DNA of 64,000 bases, taken from the NCBI GenBank assembly GCA_020637165.1, contig JACJWN010000006.1:186001-250000 (forward strand). Reading direction: 5' to 3'. Position numbers and translations under genes: made by a program. Positions within the stretch are counted from its first letter, which is position 1; each line of letters begins with the position of its first letter. Below the pieces are notes generated by a model. The model was given only the letters and a program-made list of their open reading frames with translations, was not told the origin of the DNA and did not search any database. This document shows, in pieces, positions 63,149 through 64,000 of the stretch. This DNA comes from Mycolicibacterium sp. (lineage in GTDB: Bacteria; Actinomycetota; Actinomycetes; Mycobacteriales; Mycobacteriaceae).

Positions 63149-64000
63149 GCAGCGCCGCCAGATCCTCGGCGCCGGGCAAGGCGTCCGGAGTGACGGTGCG
63201 CCCGGAGCGCACGTAGTGGAACGCCGCGCGCACCTGCGACGCCTCGCAGCCGCTGAGCCCCGCCCAGGCCAGCCGGTAGACCCCCAACTGGACCGCGGCG
63301 TGGCGCCGAGCCTCTGCGGTGCCGGGCGGTTCACCGGTCTTCCAGTCCACGACGGTGACCCCGCCGTCGGGTTCGCCGAACACCGCGTCGATTCGCCCGC
63401 GGACCACGGTTCCGGCCAGTTCCATTTCGAACGGGACCTCCACGGCGACCGGGGTTCGCAGCGCCCACGCCGACGCGCGGAAGGCCTCCTGCAGCGCGTC
63501 GAGCTGGTCGGGGTCGGCGGTCTGCGGATCCCCCGCGCCGGGCAGATCGTCGAGGTCGAACAGCCGCTCGGCACCGTAGAAACGCTGCACCCAGTCGTGG
63601 AAGGCCGTGCCCAGGGCGGCGTGCGGGTCCGGGCGGGCGGGCAGCCGCCGGGTCAGCCGGCGCGCCGCTCCCCGCGGGTCCCGATCGAGTTCGACCAGGG
63701 CGCTGACCGAGACTTGCGCGGGCAGCACCACCGGCCGGGGTTCGGCCGCCCGGGCACGTTCGGCCAGCAGTGCGTCGACATCGGCGACCCAGCCCTGCGG
63801 GTCGGCGCCGCCGGCCGCGGGCGGCCGGGCCATCGCGGCGGCCACCAACTGCGCGCCGCGTTCGATCTCGGCACGTCGGCCGCGCAGCGGGTCGACCGGC
63901 CACACCGCTTCGACGGTCTCCTCCCGCAGCGGATTCGGCTCGCCGTCCTCCGGTTCGGGTTCCCAGGACTCGATCACCCCGCACGCCTCGCCGTCGTCGG
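63102..64000 (-). CDS. adnB: AdnB helicase-nuclease, C-terminal part (truncated by window)
   Basis: The frame is open to the window edge, so only about 300 C-terminal residues are seen. It holds the RecB-type nuclease domain: 'RGRIDAVFGEPDGGVTVVDWKTG' region, with the Asp and D-x-K catalytic motif, preceded by 'ALGTAFHDWVQRFYGAERLF' (His motif). In M. tuberculosis Rv3201c/AdnB occupies this place and resects double-strand breaks with AdnA. The helicase motifs lie outside the window. Confidence 0.88.
   Translation of the reverse strand, partial: DDGEACGVIESWEPEPEDGEPNPLREETVEAVWPVDPLRGRRAEIERGAQLVAAAMARPPAAGGADPQGWVADVDALLAERARAAEPRPVVLPAQVSVSALVELDRDPRGAARRLTRRLPARPDPHAALGTAFHDWVQRFYGAERLFDLDDLPGAGDPQTADPDQLDALQEAFRASAWALRTPVAVEVPFEMELAGTVVRGRIDAVFGEPDGGVTVVDWKTGEPPGTAEARRHAAVQLGVYRLAWAGLSGCEASQVRAAFHYVRSGRTVTPDALPGAEDLAALLSPGAERCAGSPAPG

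Noticed and set aside
1-64000. CRISPR array
   Set aside because: No set of regularly spaced short repeats was seen; the only tandem array found is the two-copy 36-bp repeat at 24.65 kb, which has no spacers.

Overview
The window comes from a high-GC mycobacterium, probably a rapidly growing or environmental Mycolicibacterium/Mycobacterium-like species. The evidence is a backbone whose order follows the M. tuberculosis Rv3193c-Rv3202c neighbourhood: UPF0182 membrane protein, Lon-like PDZ protease, DUF2342 protein, cyclodehydratase-like protein, ABC1 kinase, whiB7, uvrD2, mycoredoxin, nudC, a TrkA-N potassium channel and adnB. MmpS/MmpL pairs, WXG100-like proteins, a PGRS-like glycine-rich protein and an F420-dependent (Ddn-like) enzyme agree with this.

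Positions 1-22.5 kb are the right-hand part of a genomic island integrated next to a tRNA-Met gene (22500-22576, minus strand). Its integrase and a small overlapping excisionase lie at 20.9-22.4 kb beside the tRNA. The island cargo is defence-like. It holds a SIR2-associated DUF4020-type gene, an SF1 helicase with a RelE/ParE-like N-terminus, a GmrSD-type DUF262/DUF1524 protein, two endonuclease/exonuclease/phosphatase (EEP) proteins around a small zinc-ribbon protein, and a large two-gene unit (1124 aa protein plus 1551 aa DUF1998 helicase) that resembles type III Druantia. The DUF4020-type gene is split by an IS3-family element, and that element's orfA is split by a Tn554-like pair of tyrosine recombinases. 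Both insertions can be undone in silico with the reading frames restored.

Positions 22.6-34.3 kb are mostly conserved backbone: a DUF1023 hydrolase with a WXG100-like partner, a UPF0182 gene broken by many single-base deletions (possibly a sequence-quality problem), the Rv3194c-Rv3197 orthologues, and whiB7 with a complete attenuator leader (short upstream ORF, terminator, candidate antiterminator). A small winged-helix-like gene at 31.2 kb is enclosed in 36-bp inverted repeats and looks like a mobile cassette.

Positions 34.5-47.6 kb are accessory: a GNAT protein, two tandem mmpS-mmpL pairs with a tetR between them, two further TetR loci with visible palindromic operators, a small secreted protein, a methyltransferase, a frameshifted FAD monooxygenase and a Ddn-like enzyme. 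Positions 47.7-50.0 kb (uvrD2, mycoredoxin) return to the backbone. Positions 50.0-60.4 kb are a second accessory block: MFS exporter, DUF4345-like protein, an IdeR-boxed DUF2470 protein, an orphan VapB with a VapC stub, a PGRS/YVTN surface protein, a CoA-transferase, a CocE hydrolase remnant and an intact VapBC pair. The backbone resumes with nudC, the potassium channel, a DoxX-like protein and the 3' end of adnB, which runs off the window.
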